From Eustoma russellianum (lineage: Eukaryota > Streptophyta > Magnoliopsida > Gentianales > Gentianaceae), in contig AP025067.1 in NCBI GenBank assembly GCA_036186865.1, positions 7,714,814 through 7,778,813 of the forward strand: DNA of 64,000 bases, written 5' to 3'. The notes under the pieces are model-generated. The model made no database searches. It was not told where the DNA came from and saw only the letters and a list, made by a program, of their open reading frames with translations. Position numbers and translations under genes: made by a program. Below are positions 35,019 through 47,655 of this stretch, in pieces (the first letter of the stretch is position 1; the number at the start of each line of letters is the position of its first letter).

Positions 35019-37798
35019 ATGGCTCCAGATCCATGGCAGAAGCATAAATTTATGCTATGATCTTAGAAATTAAGTTACGATTTTACCCTTAAGTCACGAT
35101 CTTAGACATAAGTATCGATTTCTAGTCGTAAGCAAGATTATGTATTGGGCATATTATTTGACATAAAAGGTGACCTTAGAAATTAAGTGATGATCCTATC
35201 CGTAAGTCACGACTTTAGTTATAAGCGACGATCTTGATTAAGAGTTGATCTTCGATTTAAGCATTGATTTCAATCATAACCGTTGATTATATATGAAGTA
35301 TGATTTGGAAATAAGAAGGGATCTTAGACATAAGTGCTGATCTGAACATCAGGTGATGATTTGAACATAAGTACTGATCTTGGTCATAAGGCGTGATTAG
35401 ATTCTAAGCATTGTACCTAGAAATGAGGAATGGTTTTAGACGTATGAAATGATAATACCAAGTATCGACCCTAGAAATAAGTGATGACATTAGACCTAAG
35501 TGATGATCGGATAAGGGATATGCCCACGTATACATATGGCACTCCATACGACTCTGTATTATTTGCCTCACCTAAATGTTGATTATAACCATTTATATAA
35601 TCCTTTAGATCCAACCCCTGTGAACCCGATACCATTATGATAAATGAAGCGGGTTCAAGCGTCTACCTCGACAAGAGTGTCAGAACGTGACTAGGTCTAA
35701 GTTAGGATCGTAGTTCTTAAGAAATGATTTGTAGTAAAATGATGATAACTAAGTAACGATTCATTAGCATTATGATCAATACAGTTTAGCCAAGAATACC
35801 ATAAAAAGTGGTTTATAATTATGATTAAGATGTTGAATTTAGAGTACCAAATAATCTGAAGATATTAGTCTTATTAGGGATATTGATTGACAGGGATAAG
35901 CGAGTACTACTAAAATAAGTACAGTGGAATGACAATTGATTTCAGTCTAGGTTAAGTGTTGATCCCTAGGAACACGTAAGTACTAATGTATCGAGTATGC
36001 TTGAATTGAAATAGAATAAGCATTAACAAGTAGAGGTGCTTTTCCGGTGTGATATAACTAAATTAGAATTAACGATTGAAATAACCAAGGATATAAGTAC
36101 AACGGATCAGTGTGACGGACGGAAGCATGGTGGATTAGAATGTCCTAAGTCGGTCAATATTTAGTATGACATGCTAGGATTGAACAACTTAAGCTAAAGA
36201 TTTATAAGAAACGGTACATAAGTGGATTTTTATTGACGTTAAGGGGTGACTTAAAAAATTATACGAAGTATTGGACTATTATTATACAAATAGTTAAACG
36301 ATTTATTATAAGCACGTATTCTAAAATTCACTCTATATTCAAAGATATTTCAAATATTTTGCTTCTAAACACTCCGACTACTTTCATTCTCTTTTTATAT
36401 AGTATATTACTTTACAAGGCTCTATTCTCTTACGAATTTGTATATCAACATAATGGAATTTAAATTACCCCTGACAACTTTGAAAAAAAAGATATATTTC
36501 TTTTATGTTGATGTTTTCAAAGAGCGATATGTTTACAGAATTTCGTATAGAATAACTCCAAATTTTTGTTTTTTGGTTATAGACGTTTTGTCAAAATAAA
36601 TTCAATTTGTCGAATAACGATATTGCAAGCATTTTATCTATTAAATGCTTTAAAGTTATTAATCTGCTTGCGTTGAAATCACTCAATGTTTGTGAAACCA
36701 AATGTAGCTTTCGAAATATATTTTATTTGGAAAGAAGAAGACACCGTGTTCAAATCGTTTTATAGAAACAAATTTTTATGATTGTTATGTCTCAATTGTT
36801 TCAAAGTGGTTTACTCGAAATACTTTTACAAACAAGTATATCATTATTTTTATAAATAGTTTCAAAATATACATACTTCTTTTATAACAAGACAGATATC
36901 GTATTCAATTTGTTTTATAAAACGTAATATTGTTGAGTTTCAACTATTTTAATGCGATTTCACCATGATAATTTTTGCAAACAACTTATGTCATTTTTTT
37001 ATATAAGAAGTCACGTGACACACCACGTTGCGAAAACAAATATATAATACTTTGACCCGTTGTGGTGTTTACAAAATTAGAATGGATATTATTCTGAATA
37101 GTCAAAGCTACATTTCAAAAGTATAGTTACATAAACTATTTTAAATTGAAGAAAAAAGAAAACATGTCCACATACATACTTCGTATGCTAGGTTGTTGAT
37201 GATATTTTTGGGAAAAATAAGGGCATTATCATAGAAATAGTTCGTTGATATAAGAATTGATTTTGAAGACTTGGTTCTATGATAAGGAAGAGTGATAGAT
37301 AGCGTATAGGAAGACTCGATGGGATGGTCATGTAACTAGGAGTTGGATAAAAAGTGATGAGTTTAAGAAGTTGTAGATCGTGAAAAGTTAAGTGATACAC
37401 GTCAAGGGGTGTAAGTAGAAGTTTATAAGTTGTAATTGTAGATAATTAAGTTAAAGATTGTAGTAGACCTAAGGACTAGCTGCTGATGACCGCAGATAAA
37501 AGTATGTTATAAACTAATGACTGGGATATGAAACCCCCAGTATGATGCCAATACCCCTAGGTTTGATCTTAAAGTTTTAAGAAGATAGGTTATGATCTTA
37601 AGTAAGCGGATAATAATGGACTTAGAAACTACCTTGTATGGTACAAAGAAAGCTTTTCGAGGCCTTAGCCTATGATACGGAAGTCAAATGATTAACGTAT
37701 CACAATAAACAATGGAGATTTAGCTTAGTCATTATCTAGGTGAATGGATCAATTAGAACCATACTAAGTCACTGATTACGTCGTACGCAAGTTTCGAG
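35019..37798 (+). other. LARD internal non-coding region
   Basis: About 2.8 kb with no retroviral motif in any frame. 35060-35520 is a degenerate short-period repeat built on words like GATCTTAGACATAAGTG and AAGTGATGATC. The segment 36230-37160 is more AT-rich and may have another origin. It ends with TCGAG (37794-37798), the target duplicated by Copia-3. The rest of the interior is 46373-46400. Confidence 0.8.
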
Positions 37799-39249
37799 TG
37801 TTAGGAAATCCGACAAGATCACTGCAAAAACGCACAGTGGAAAATACAAAACTTGATCTCTGATTTCCTACCAAGGATCCATGTTGTGCGTTTAATCGAT
37901 GAAAGAAACTCAAAAATTACCTCTGAATATTCAAAATCCGCAGATGGAACGAACGTAGGAGGTGCGATGACACGATCACCCTCTGTCGGTATCCACACGA
38001 ATACTTCCGCCTGGAGTGCTAGCTCTTGAACGGCGCGGCTGAGAGAACTCGTTTTTCTCAAAAATGATTTTTTTCTCTTTTGTTTTCTTCTGATTGTGTA
38101 GTGTACAAGACACACCATGCTATATACATATATATAGATATCAAAATCCGAGTCCAGATCGGATTTGTTAACGCCTATCATAATCCGTACCAGATACGAA
38201 TTCTGTTAGGATTAGATAAAACCAATCAAAATCCAAATCAGATATGGATTCTATTGTTATTATCCGATGATATAAATATATATGTATAAATAAAACAAAA
38301 ATAATAATAATAATAATAATAATAATTAATATCCAATATTAATATTATTAATATTAAAACGATAATAATAATAATTAATATCCAATATTAATATTATTAA
38401 TATTATTTACCTCAGCCATATGCATTCTTGTGTGTGACCCGATAGGCCCATATTAATTGGCAGTTGATTAAATCTCTATTAAACCAACAAATCGTAATTG
38501 GCCTCTAGCAAGGCATTACGACTACCTAATTAATACGAGTACAGTCCAACTAGCCTAATAATAGCACATGCATTAATCCCTTTGTCACACGATATCTAGT
38601 TAAACATAAGTCATGGTCAACGTCATACTTATATTGTTCAAACATATGATTACTCGATTTCTAAGTAGACTGATAAAACAAATGATACTGATCACATTAT
38701 CAATTCATTTGAGCACGACCATGCATTTCACAGTCTCACTAATCGAGGGACCCAAAGATACTCTCTCAAAAGAGAGGGACAAATTCTATCTTGATTGTTC
38801 AATATCCTCTACATAATTTCTATCACATTCAATCATGACTTTTATTATTATCCAGTTATGGATAACGTTTGATCATGTCAAAATATAATAGTCCTTATGT
38901 TGGAAACTATGACAATCTCAAGTCAAAGGATTAAAACATGACTATCATGAGATTTACTTATGACGCTAATCCATGTAGTAATCTCATGATGGGTCTGTCC
39001 AATACACTGTTTTCTAACAAGTATCTATGAGATTGATTTGTATCACCATACACATAATCATGTCATGATTATCAAATCAATAGTCATACTGGTTATAAAT
39101 TATTTTATCTCTATAACAATAATGAACCAGGGACTTATATCATAATTGTGTAACGTACTAACCAACAATAATGATAATAAAACCTCTTTATTAATAATAA
39201 ATATATAACATACACATCCAAATTATGGCCTAGAGCACATACACTAACA
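37799..39249 (-). repeat. Copia-3 3' LTR
   Basis: 1,451 bp. Includes an (AAT)n run at 38299-38326 and AT-rich ATATTAATATTATTAAT words that can fold back. It lacks a 201-bp segment present in the other LTR, but has about 55 bp at 37925-37980 that the other LTR has lost. Confidence 0.95.
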
Positions 39250-39250
39250 A

Positions 39251-39260
39251 TCTCCCACTT
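39251..39260 (-). other. Copia-3 polypurine tract
   Basis: Minus strand AAGTGGGAGA next to the 3' LTR at 39249. Confidence 0.8.
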
Positions 39261-39269
39261 GCACTAGGC

Positions 39270-40691
39270 CTACAAATATCTGAGACCTATAGATCTTGTG
39301 TACTGATCATGCTTGACCCATGAGAGAGGCTTAGTCAATGGATTCACTATGTTATCGTTTGTGTCAACTTTGCATATCTTGACATCTCCTCTATCAATGA
39401 TGTCTCGAATGAGATGGTACCGCCTGAGTATATGTTTAGATCTCTGATGAGACCTAGACTCTTTTGCTTGTGCTATGGCACCAATGTTGTCACAATAAAT
39501 GTCCACATGATTTTCAATGCTAGGTACTACTCCAAGCTCAATGATGAACTTCTTCATCCAAACTGCTTCTTTAGCTGCATCTGATGCTGCTATATACTCA
39601 GCCTCTGTTGTAGAATCAGCCACAGTACTTTGTTTCGAACTCTTCCAACTAACAGCTCCACCATTCAAAGTGAATACAAAACCAGATTGTGATCTGAAAT
39701 CATCTATGTCGGTTTGGAAAGTAGCATCTGTGTAACCATTTACAACTAACTCGTCATCCAAACCTCCATAAACCAAGAATACATCTTTAGTCCTTCTGAG
39801 GTACTTAAGAATATTCTTGACAGCTGTTCAGTGACCTTCACCAGAGTCAGCTTGATATCTACTCGTTGTGCTCAATGGATATGAGACATCTGGTCTAGTA
39901 CATAACATGGCATACATGATCGATCCTATAGCAGAAGCATAAGGAATTTTATTCATTCGATCTCGCTCATCAGATGTCTGAGGACATTGATTCTTGCTAA
40001 GATGAATGCCATGAGACATAGGCAGGAATCCTTTCTTGGACTCTTGCATGTTGAACCTCTTCAACATTTTATCTATGTATGTACTTTAACTCAAGCCTAT
40101 TATCCTTTTAGATCTATCTCTATAGATCTTGATACCAAGGATATAGGTAGCCTCACCCAAGTCTTTCATTGAGAATGAATTTCCTAACCAAGCCTTAACC
40201 TTTTGCAAGGTAGGGATATCATTCCCAATATGCAATATGTCATCCACATATAAGACTAGAAGCACTACTGCACTTCCACTAACCATCTTGTAAACACAAG
40301 GTTCATCTTCATTCTTGATGAAACCAAAGTTCTTAACTGTTTCATCAAAATGAAGATTCCAGCTTCGAGATGCTCGCTTCAATCCATAGATGGACATTTG
40401 AAGCTTGCAAACCTTCTTTGAATTCTCAGGATTTACAAAACCCTCAGGTTGTGTCATTTACACATCCTCGAGTAAATTTCCATTAAGGAAAGCAGTTTTG
40501 ACATCAATTTGCCATATCTCATAATCATAGTATGCTGCAATGGCAAGGAGAATTCGAATAGACTTAAGCATAGCAACTGGTGAAAAGGTTTCATCATAGT
40601 CTATACCATGAGTTTGCTTGAAACCTTTAGCCACAAGCCTTGCTTTGTAGGTTTGCACATTTCCATCCATGTCAGTTTTCTTCTTGAAAAC
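39270..40691 (-). pseudogene. Copia-3 reverse transcriptase and RNase H, four stops
   Basis: Same frame as the upstream pol, broken by stops after 40692 (TGA at a conserved tryptophan), near 40457, near 40085 (TAA at a conserved glutamine) and near 39827 (TGA at a tryptophan). Motifs: QTYKARLVAKGFKQTHGIDY, QIDVKTAFLNG, SIYGLKRASRSWNLHFD, the YVDD box (LVLYVDDILHIGND, about 40250), ASAIGSIMYAMLCTRPDV. RNase H: GYTDATFQTD, STTEAEYIAA, DIYCDNIGAI, HILRRYHLIRD. All catalytic acids are present. Ends at 39270 close to the polypurine tract. Confidence 0.9.
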
Positions 40692-42788
40692 TCATTTGCA
40701 ACCAATAGTTTTAATATCCTCTGGAGGATCAATTAAAGACCAAACTTGGTTATCAAATATGGATTGCATCTCAGAATTCATGGCTCTAAGCCATTTATCT
40801 GAATCTGGACCTGACACAGCTTCTTGATAGGTAGTAGGCTCATCTTGATCTATGAGCAAAACTTCACTATCATCAGCCACAAGAAATCCATATCTCTTTG
40901 GCTGACGATGTATCTTATCAGATCTGCGTTCGACTTGTGTTACATTTTCAGGCTCCACAAGTGTTTGTGGTTCTGAAATTGTCTCTAAAGACGGTTCAAT
41001 GATATCTTGTGGAACTTGAGTTTCCTCAAGTTGTACTATACTCCCACTAGTTTTCTTAGAGAGAAACTCCTTTTCTAAAAAGACTCCATTTCGAGCAACA
41101 AACACTTTGTTCTCTGAGGGAATATAGAAATAGTACCCTTTAGTTTCCTTAGGATACCCCAAAAAAATACATTTGATAGACTTCGGAGCTAGCTTATCTG
41201 ACAATAATCTTTTCACATAAGCTTCACAGCCCCAAATCTTAAGAAAAGACAAACTGGGTCTCTTACCAATCCATATCTCATATGGCGTCTTTTCAATCGC
41301 TTTAGATGGTACACAGTTCAAGATGAATGCAGCTGTCTCCAAGGCATAACCCCAAAAAGATAAAGGAAGATCTACTTGACCCATCATAGATTGGACCATA
41401 TCTAATAAAGTTTGATTTCTCCTTTCAGAAACACCATTCTATTGTGGAGTTCCTAGAAGAGTCAACTGTGAAACGATTCCATAATTTCTTAAATGTTGGT
41501 CAAATTCTTGGCTCAAATATTCACCACTTCGATCTGATCGAAGCGTTTTAATTGTCTTACCAAGTTGATTTTGTACTTCATTTTGAAAAGTTCTAAACAT
41601 TTCAAAACACTCATGCTTATGTTTCATTAGGTAGACATAGCCATACCTACTGAAATCATCAGTAAAAGTTATGAAATGCTGAAATCCTCCTCTGGCACTA
41701 CTGTTGATTGAGCCGCATACATCTGTATGTACCAAGCCCAATAAGTCATTAGCCCTTTCACTATGTCCAGTAAAAAGGGCCTTTGCCATCTTTCCAAGTA
41801 AACAAGACTCGTAATTTTCAAATGATTCAAAATCAAATGAATCTAATAATCCATCTTCATGGAGTTTAGATACGCACTTCTCATTTATATGGCTAAGGCG
41901 ACAATGCCACAAATATGTAGGGTTTAATTCATTTGGCTTAGTTCTCTTTGAAGATATGTTATAAATATTAATGTCATTGGAATCATCAAGGCTAAGGACA
42001 TAAATGCCATTATAACTACTTGCAATACCATAAAGCAAGTCATTTTTATCAAAAATAGAACACTTCTTATATTTAATTAAAAATGAATAACGTTCATCAT
42101 CCAAAACCGATACTGAAATAAGATTCCTACTCATAGTAGGAACATAAAAGCAATTGTTTAAAATTAACAAAAGCCCATTGGGCAAGACAAGCTCATAGGT
42201 CCCTACAGCTATAGCAGCAACTCTTGCTCTATTGCCAACACGTAGGTCCACCTCGCCCTTCTTCAGCATCCTACTCCTTTTGAGCCCCTGCATATTTGTA
42301 CAAATATGAGATCCACATCCAGTATCTAATACCCAGGAAGTAGAAGTAGATAAATTAATTTCTATAACATAAATACCTGAAGATGTAGTCGCACTACTCT
42401 TCAGCTTCTTCAACTCATCCAAATAAACGTCACAGTTTCTTTTCCAATGCCCAGGCTTGTTGCAATGGAAACAAGTTCCTTCCTTAGGAACCTTTGCCTT
42501 GGGTCTAGGTTTTGGCTTAACTTGACCCTCGGACCCTTTTGCACCCTTTGCATCTTTGGGCTTACCCTTGTCTTTACCTTTCTTTTTCATTGGCTTGATA
42601 TTGACACTCAATACCTGGGTAGGCTTTTTGATATTCCTCTCAGTAGTTTTGAGCATACTATGTAGCTCAAGGATGGACTTTTCCATATTATTCATATTGT
42701 AGTTCATGACGAAATGAGAGAAACTACTAGGTAAAGGTGTAGGATCAAATACGTAGCGAGTTCCAAACTCAGGGGATATCCAAGTCAT
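40692..42788 (-). pseudogene. Copia-3 nucleocapsid, protease and integrase, one stop
   Basis: Zinc knuckle CFHCNKPGHWKRNC (about 42475-42434) is intact. Protease WVLDTGCGSHIC keeps DTG. The pre-integrase and HHCC region reads LWHCRLSHI, but one cysteine of the CxxC pair is tyrosine (YESCLLGK). Integrase acids: VHTDVCGS, LRSDRSGEY and, after a TAG at about 41438, the glutamate of the NGVxER motif. The C-terminal part includes WGCEAYVK and IFLGYPKETKGYYFY. The TAG falls in the conserved TPQQNG motif, where one base change would make it. All in one frame. Confidence 0.9.
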
Positions 42789-43237
42789 GCAAGGTGATCT
42801 ATATAGCCTTTCATCTTCAAAACATGAGCGCTAACAGATTCACCTTCAGACATCTTACAGTCAAAAAGTGCAACAGTGGTGTCAAACCTATACTGCCTAG
42901 CCTGTTGTTGGAAAGCTTGTTTGAGATGCACACTCATCTCATAAGTTTCTAAGTGTTCCAGATCCTTCTGAAGTCCTGGACACATAGTTGCCAACATAAG
43001 ACATCCTATGTCGTTGGAATCTTCCACATGCTTCTTATGCTTATTCCTAGCAGCAACAGAAGCATCAGTAGGAGGGGGTTCAGGGACAGGGTCATCGAGT
43101 ACATAGGACTTCTTTTCTTGTTTGATAACAATTCTCAAGTTTCGAAACCAATCAACAAAATTAGTCCCACATTCTTTCAATTTTTCCTTCTCAAGGATAG
43201 ATCGCAACGATAAGGTGGAATTGTTATTAGCAGCCAT
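42689..43237 (-). pseudogene. Copia-3 gag, frameshifted near its middle
   Basis: ATG at 43237 (MAANNNSTLSLRSILEKEKL). Capsid motifs: GTNFVDWFRNLRIVIKQEKK, CLMLATMCPGLQKDLEHLET and LKQAFQQQARQYRFDTTVAL. The frame runs to 42785 (HVLKMKGYIDHLA) and then a frameshift moves the rest of gag (FSHFVMNYNMNNMEKSILEL) into the frame of pol. A degenerate stretch of about 20 codons lies at the shift. Confidence 0.9.
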
Positions 43238-44723
43238 TTATGATCTACAAAACATGCAAAGTAACACTTTATTAATAATAAGGTTAAAATTTATAAAACT
43301 CCCACTAAAACATAACCCTCAAAAGAAATATTTTAGTGAGCTAAGATCCATATTTGACTTAATTCTAAACTCAGCTTTGGCATGACACTTAAAAATAAGT
43401 TATTTAGGTAGGTAACTTCTTTACCAATTACATCTCATGTAACTCTTAGATTTTATAGAATAATGACATCATATATCATTGTATACTAGATTCCATCTAA
43501 TGCCTTGGGCCCAAAACCGTTTTGATAGCCCAATTAAGTCTAACCAATTTTAAACATATGAGTAGCACTATTGCTCATCCTACGTAGCTGGGAATGTTTA
43601 AAGCACATTGCTTTGGCAATACCTACTTTAATACAATCTCAGTTTTAATAGGTGTTTAAGACATGGATGGCATCAAGACTTAAATTATTAATGAGGGTTC
43701 AGCTTAGTTTATGTCTTGCATTGCATATCATTATATCGTAGCATCCTATATGCATATATAATCTATCATCCACGCATCTCATACAAAATGATAAATATGT
43801 AAACGTGACATATCATGGCCAAATTAAATATGATCTTCATGAGACCAAATAAAGATCATAAAGGAAACCCTATGTGAAAGACTTCCTATTACAACATTTG
43901 CAATGATACATATCTTCTCTTGAGCTCGTGCCTCCATCTCCATGGAATCCACTCGTTCTTGGTATGTGTCGCCATCACCACTTTTGTAGCTTGATTCTTC
44001 ATTTATTACAATAATAAAGAAAAACCTAACTACTTTTATAATAAAATACAACAAAAACTACAGCGGCACGCAGGCCATAATAACCCAAAATAGAAATATG
44101 ACTAAGTCAATCACATAGGTCCTAAGGCCATACTATGCACCATGCAAAGACATCAAATAATTATAATATATCTTACACAAACATATTATAACAAATAAAT
44201 ATATTGACATTCTTAATGTCACAACAACGAACTATAGGGCGTACGCATACGGCGGTAATCTGTCTTTTGAAACACGAAAACAGAATCATCAATTGAATTG
44301 ATAATCTGCCATTCAACACGAAAACAAAATCATCAATCGTATGTTTTATATCTGAGATAAACCGAATTATTTTAGTCATCACATGACAAACGAATTCTGC
44401 CATTTACAATAATCTCGGGTTATATCATCTCATGAAAATGATTTGAAAACATCAATCCATTCTCACCAGATGAGATTCGAATAGGGTTTTACACATATCG
44501 TGTGTTTATATCTAATATAAACAGAGTTGGTTTTAACCATCACGTGATAAACGAATACCGCCGCATACAAATCATCTCATGAAAACGAATTGAAAAACAC
44601 CATTCTTCTCTCATCATATGAAATCCGACTTGGGGTTTGTTCATATATCATGTAATACAAATTCAAACAGAAAACATATAATCACATAAGCATGATATAA
44701 TCGATTTAAACGAGACAACAAGT
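43238..44723 (-). other. Copia-3 leader with an imperfect tandem duplication
   Basis: About 1.5 kb between primer-binding site and gag ATG with no convincing ORF. Segments 44340-44500 and 44500-44655 repeat one another imperfectly (shared words CATCTCATGAAAA, TATATCT..ATAAAC, CATCACxTGA). Shorter direct repeats (ACACGAAAACA..ATCATCAAT) lie at 44260-44340. Confidence 0.6.
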
Positions 44724-44735
44724 GGCTCTGATACC
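44724..44735 (-). other. Copia-3 primer-binding site
   Basis: Minus strand TGGTATCAGAGC next to the LTR edge at 44737. Confidence 0.95.
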
Positions 44736-44736
44736 A

Positions 44737-45163
44737 CTGTTAGGAAATCCGACAAGATCACTGCAAAAATGCACAGCGGAAAATACAAAACTTGATCTCC
44801 GATTTCCTACCAAGGATCCATGTTGTTCGTTTAATCGATGAAAGAAACTCAAAAATTACCTTTGAAGATTCACCCTCTGTCGGTATCCACACGAATGCTT
44901 CCATCCGGAATGCTAGCTTTTGAACGGCGCGGCTGAGAGAACTCGTTTTTCTAAAAAACGAATTTTCTCTCTTTTGTTTTCTTCTGGTTGTGTAGTGTAC
45001 GAGACACACCATGCTATATACATATATATAGATATCAAAATCCGATTCCAGATCGGATTTGTTAACGCCTGTCATAATCCGTACCAGATATGGATTCTGT
45101 TAGGATTAGATAAAACCAATCAAAATCCATATCAGATATGGATTCTATTGTTATTATCCGATG

Positions 45164-45207
<44 letters not shown>

Positions 45208-46367
45208 ACAACAACAACAACAATAATAATAATAATAATAAATATCCAATATTAATATTATTAATATTAAAACGATAATAATAATAATTAATATCCAATA
45301 TTAATATTATTAATATTATTTACCTCAACCATATGCATTCTTGTGTGTGAACCGATAGGCCCATATTAATTAGCAGTTGATTAAATCTCTATTAAACCAA
45401 CAAGTCGTAATTGGCCTCTAACAAGGCATTACGACTACCCAATTAATACGAGTACAGTCCAACTAGCCTAATAATAGTACATGCATTAATCCCTTTGTCA
45501 CACGATATCAAGTTTAAACATAAGTCATGGTCAATGTCATACTTATATTGTTCAAACATATGATTACTCGATCTCTAAGTAGACTGATAAAACAAATGAT
45601 ACTGATCATATTATCAATTCATTTGAGCACGGCCATGCATTTCACAGTCTCACTAATCGAGGGGCCCAAAGATATCTCTCTCAAAAGAGAGGGACAAATT
45701 CTATCTTGATTGTTCAATGTCCTCTACATAATTTCTATCACATTCAATCATGACCTTTATTATTATCCAGTTACGGATAACATTTGATCATGTCAAAATA
45801 TAATAGTGTAATAGGTGAATAACTCGCATTCCCATTAAGCAAACAAGTAAACTATATCCTTACCTCCACAATATACATACACCTGGCCGAAAGATCTAAT
45901 TTTCTATTCTTAAACTTAGGAAATACTCTTATTTTAATTCGTGGAATTGGTAAAAGTACAATTGAAGAATCCAAGGCTTATCCATAATCGTTCTTAGAAG
46001 AGTAGAGGCCTTATGTTGAAAACTATGACAACCTCAAGACAAAAGATTAAAACATGACTATCATGAGATTTACTTATGACGCTAATCCATGTAGTAATCT
46101 CATGATGGGTCTATCCAATACGCTGTTCTTTAACAAGTATCTATGAGATTGATTTGTCTTCACCATACACATAATAATCTCATGATTATCAAATCAATAC
46201 TCATACTGATTATAAATTATCTTATCTCTATAACAATAATAAACCAGGGACATATATCAAAATTGTGTAACATATTAACCAACAATAATGATAATAAAAC
46301 CTCTTTTATTAATAATAAATGTATAACATAAATATCCAAATCACGGCCTAGGGCACATACACTAACA
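44737..46367 (-). repeat. Copia-3 5' LTR
   Basis: 1,631 bp. Has a (TA)n/(CAA)n/(TAA)n compound microsatellite at 45168-45241 and a 201-bp extra segment at 45808-46008. ORFs here (44920-45255, 45062-45298) are driven by the microsatellite and are not genes. Confidence 0.95.
45808..46008. other. 201-bp segment unique to one Copia-3 LTR
   Basis: Present between AATAGT and CCTTATG, which are adjacent in the other LTR (38890-38897). No terminal inverted repeats, target duplication or ORF visible. Either a small insertion here or a clean deletion in the other LTR. Confidence 0.7.
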
Positions 46368-46384
46368 TCGAGGATGAAACTTAT

Positions 46385-46400
46385 TGTAAGGGGGAAGGTA
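46385..46400 (+). other. LARD polypurine tract
   Basis: TGTAAGGGGGAAGGTA directly before the 3' LTR at 46401. The preceding GAGGATGAAAC resembles the end of gypsy elements. Confidence 0.75.
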
Positions 46401-47593
46401 TGTTATGCCCCGTGTACTGAGGGTGCAAAAGAAAAACAATAATAAAACAAAGATAAAAACTTTAAGAAACTTAATGTGACTAGGAAAGTGAATAAGATAG
46501 ATTTTATTGAATAAAATACAAATCCTAATATGTATAGGAAGTAAAAGATAAAGTTTAAATCAAATTATAAATTCAAACTAGAATAAGATTAACCTAAATA
46601 TCTTAGGATTTTACCTACCATGCATCTATATCTATATACCTACACATACCACAAAATTCTTACCTGATTCCTTTCTTTTCTCCACCACGGCAGCAAACCT
46701 CTTCCCCTCCCAAATTCCCTCAGCAATAGGCAGCAGCCTGGCTGCCCTTCCACCCCACAAAAGAAAATTGAGAACGCCAGCCGAAAGAAAGAAAAAGGAG
46801 GATGAGGCTAGATTTATATAATTACATCAACACACCACAAAAGTTTACCTTATTCATTATAACAAGGAAAAAAAAGGCAGCATCCAGAAATTTGCTAGCT
46901 AGCATGCCTTTTTCTTTCTCCAACATTCAACAATCTGCCGCATCACATAGGAAGCCAAGAGTAATAATTTTTGGCTCATTCAACCCCCAATTCTTCGTAT
47001 ATCGCGTATAATCGAGACCCAAGGCAAGTATCCTTGCTATATTTACTATGTTTTTATAAAGTTATTATACCATTTTCATATCAAATTGGATCATACGTTC
47101 GTAATTGTGATTTGCATATATTGATGTATATACGTATTTATTTGTTGTAGGGGCCGTACTTGCAATAAATTTAATGTGTTGTGTTTATACAAAGTTTTAG
47201 AAATTATATATATATACATGAGAACCCAAATATATGTATAAAAGTATTTAGAATATTTTTATAAATTAGTCATATATAATTCTTTTTTTATACTTATAAT
47301 GCTGTTTTTTATAAATTATTTATGTATTTATTCTGTTTTTATAAATTAGTTATAATTCTGTTTGTAATTTCTGTTTTTGTAATTTCTGTTTATTTAAAAT
47401 TCTGTAATATAATCTGTTTTATAAATTCTGTTTTTATTTTGAAATTATATAATATACACATATATATACATTTAATGTTCCTTTCAAAATTATAAATATT
47501 ATATATTAAAATGTCTCAGAAATTATTCATATATATATAATTCTTTTTTTGAAATTATGTATACGTATACATACAAATATTATTTTCGGATTT

Positions 47594-47655
<62 letters not shown>

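Larger units (their letters stand above)
37799..46367 (-). mobile_element. Copia-3: Ty1/copia element nested in the LARD
   Basis: Bounded by TGTTAGGAAATCC and CACTAACA, with a perfect TCGAG target duplication (37794-37798 and 46368-46372). On the minus strand: 5' LTR (46367-44737), primer-binding site, 1.5-kb leader, gag, protease, integrase, reverse transcriptase, RNase H, polypurine tract, 3' LTR (39249-37799). The pol frame is continuous apart from stop codons, so it is better preserved than the elements around it. Confidence 0.95.

Noticed and set aside
45062..45298. ORF rich in Tyr, Ile and Leu on the minus strand
   Set aside because: Translation of (TA)n and (TAA)n microsatellites.
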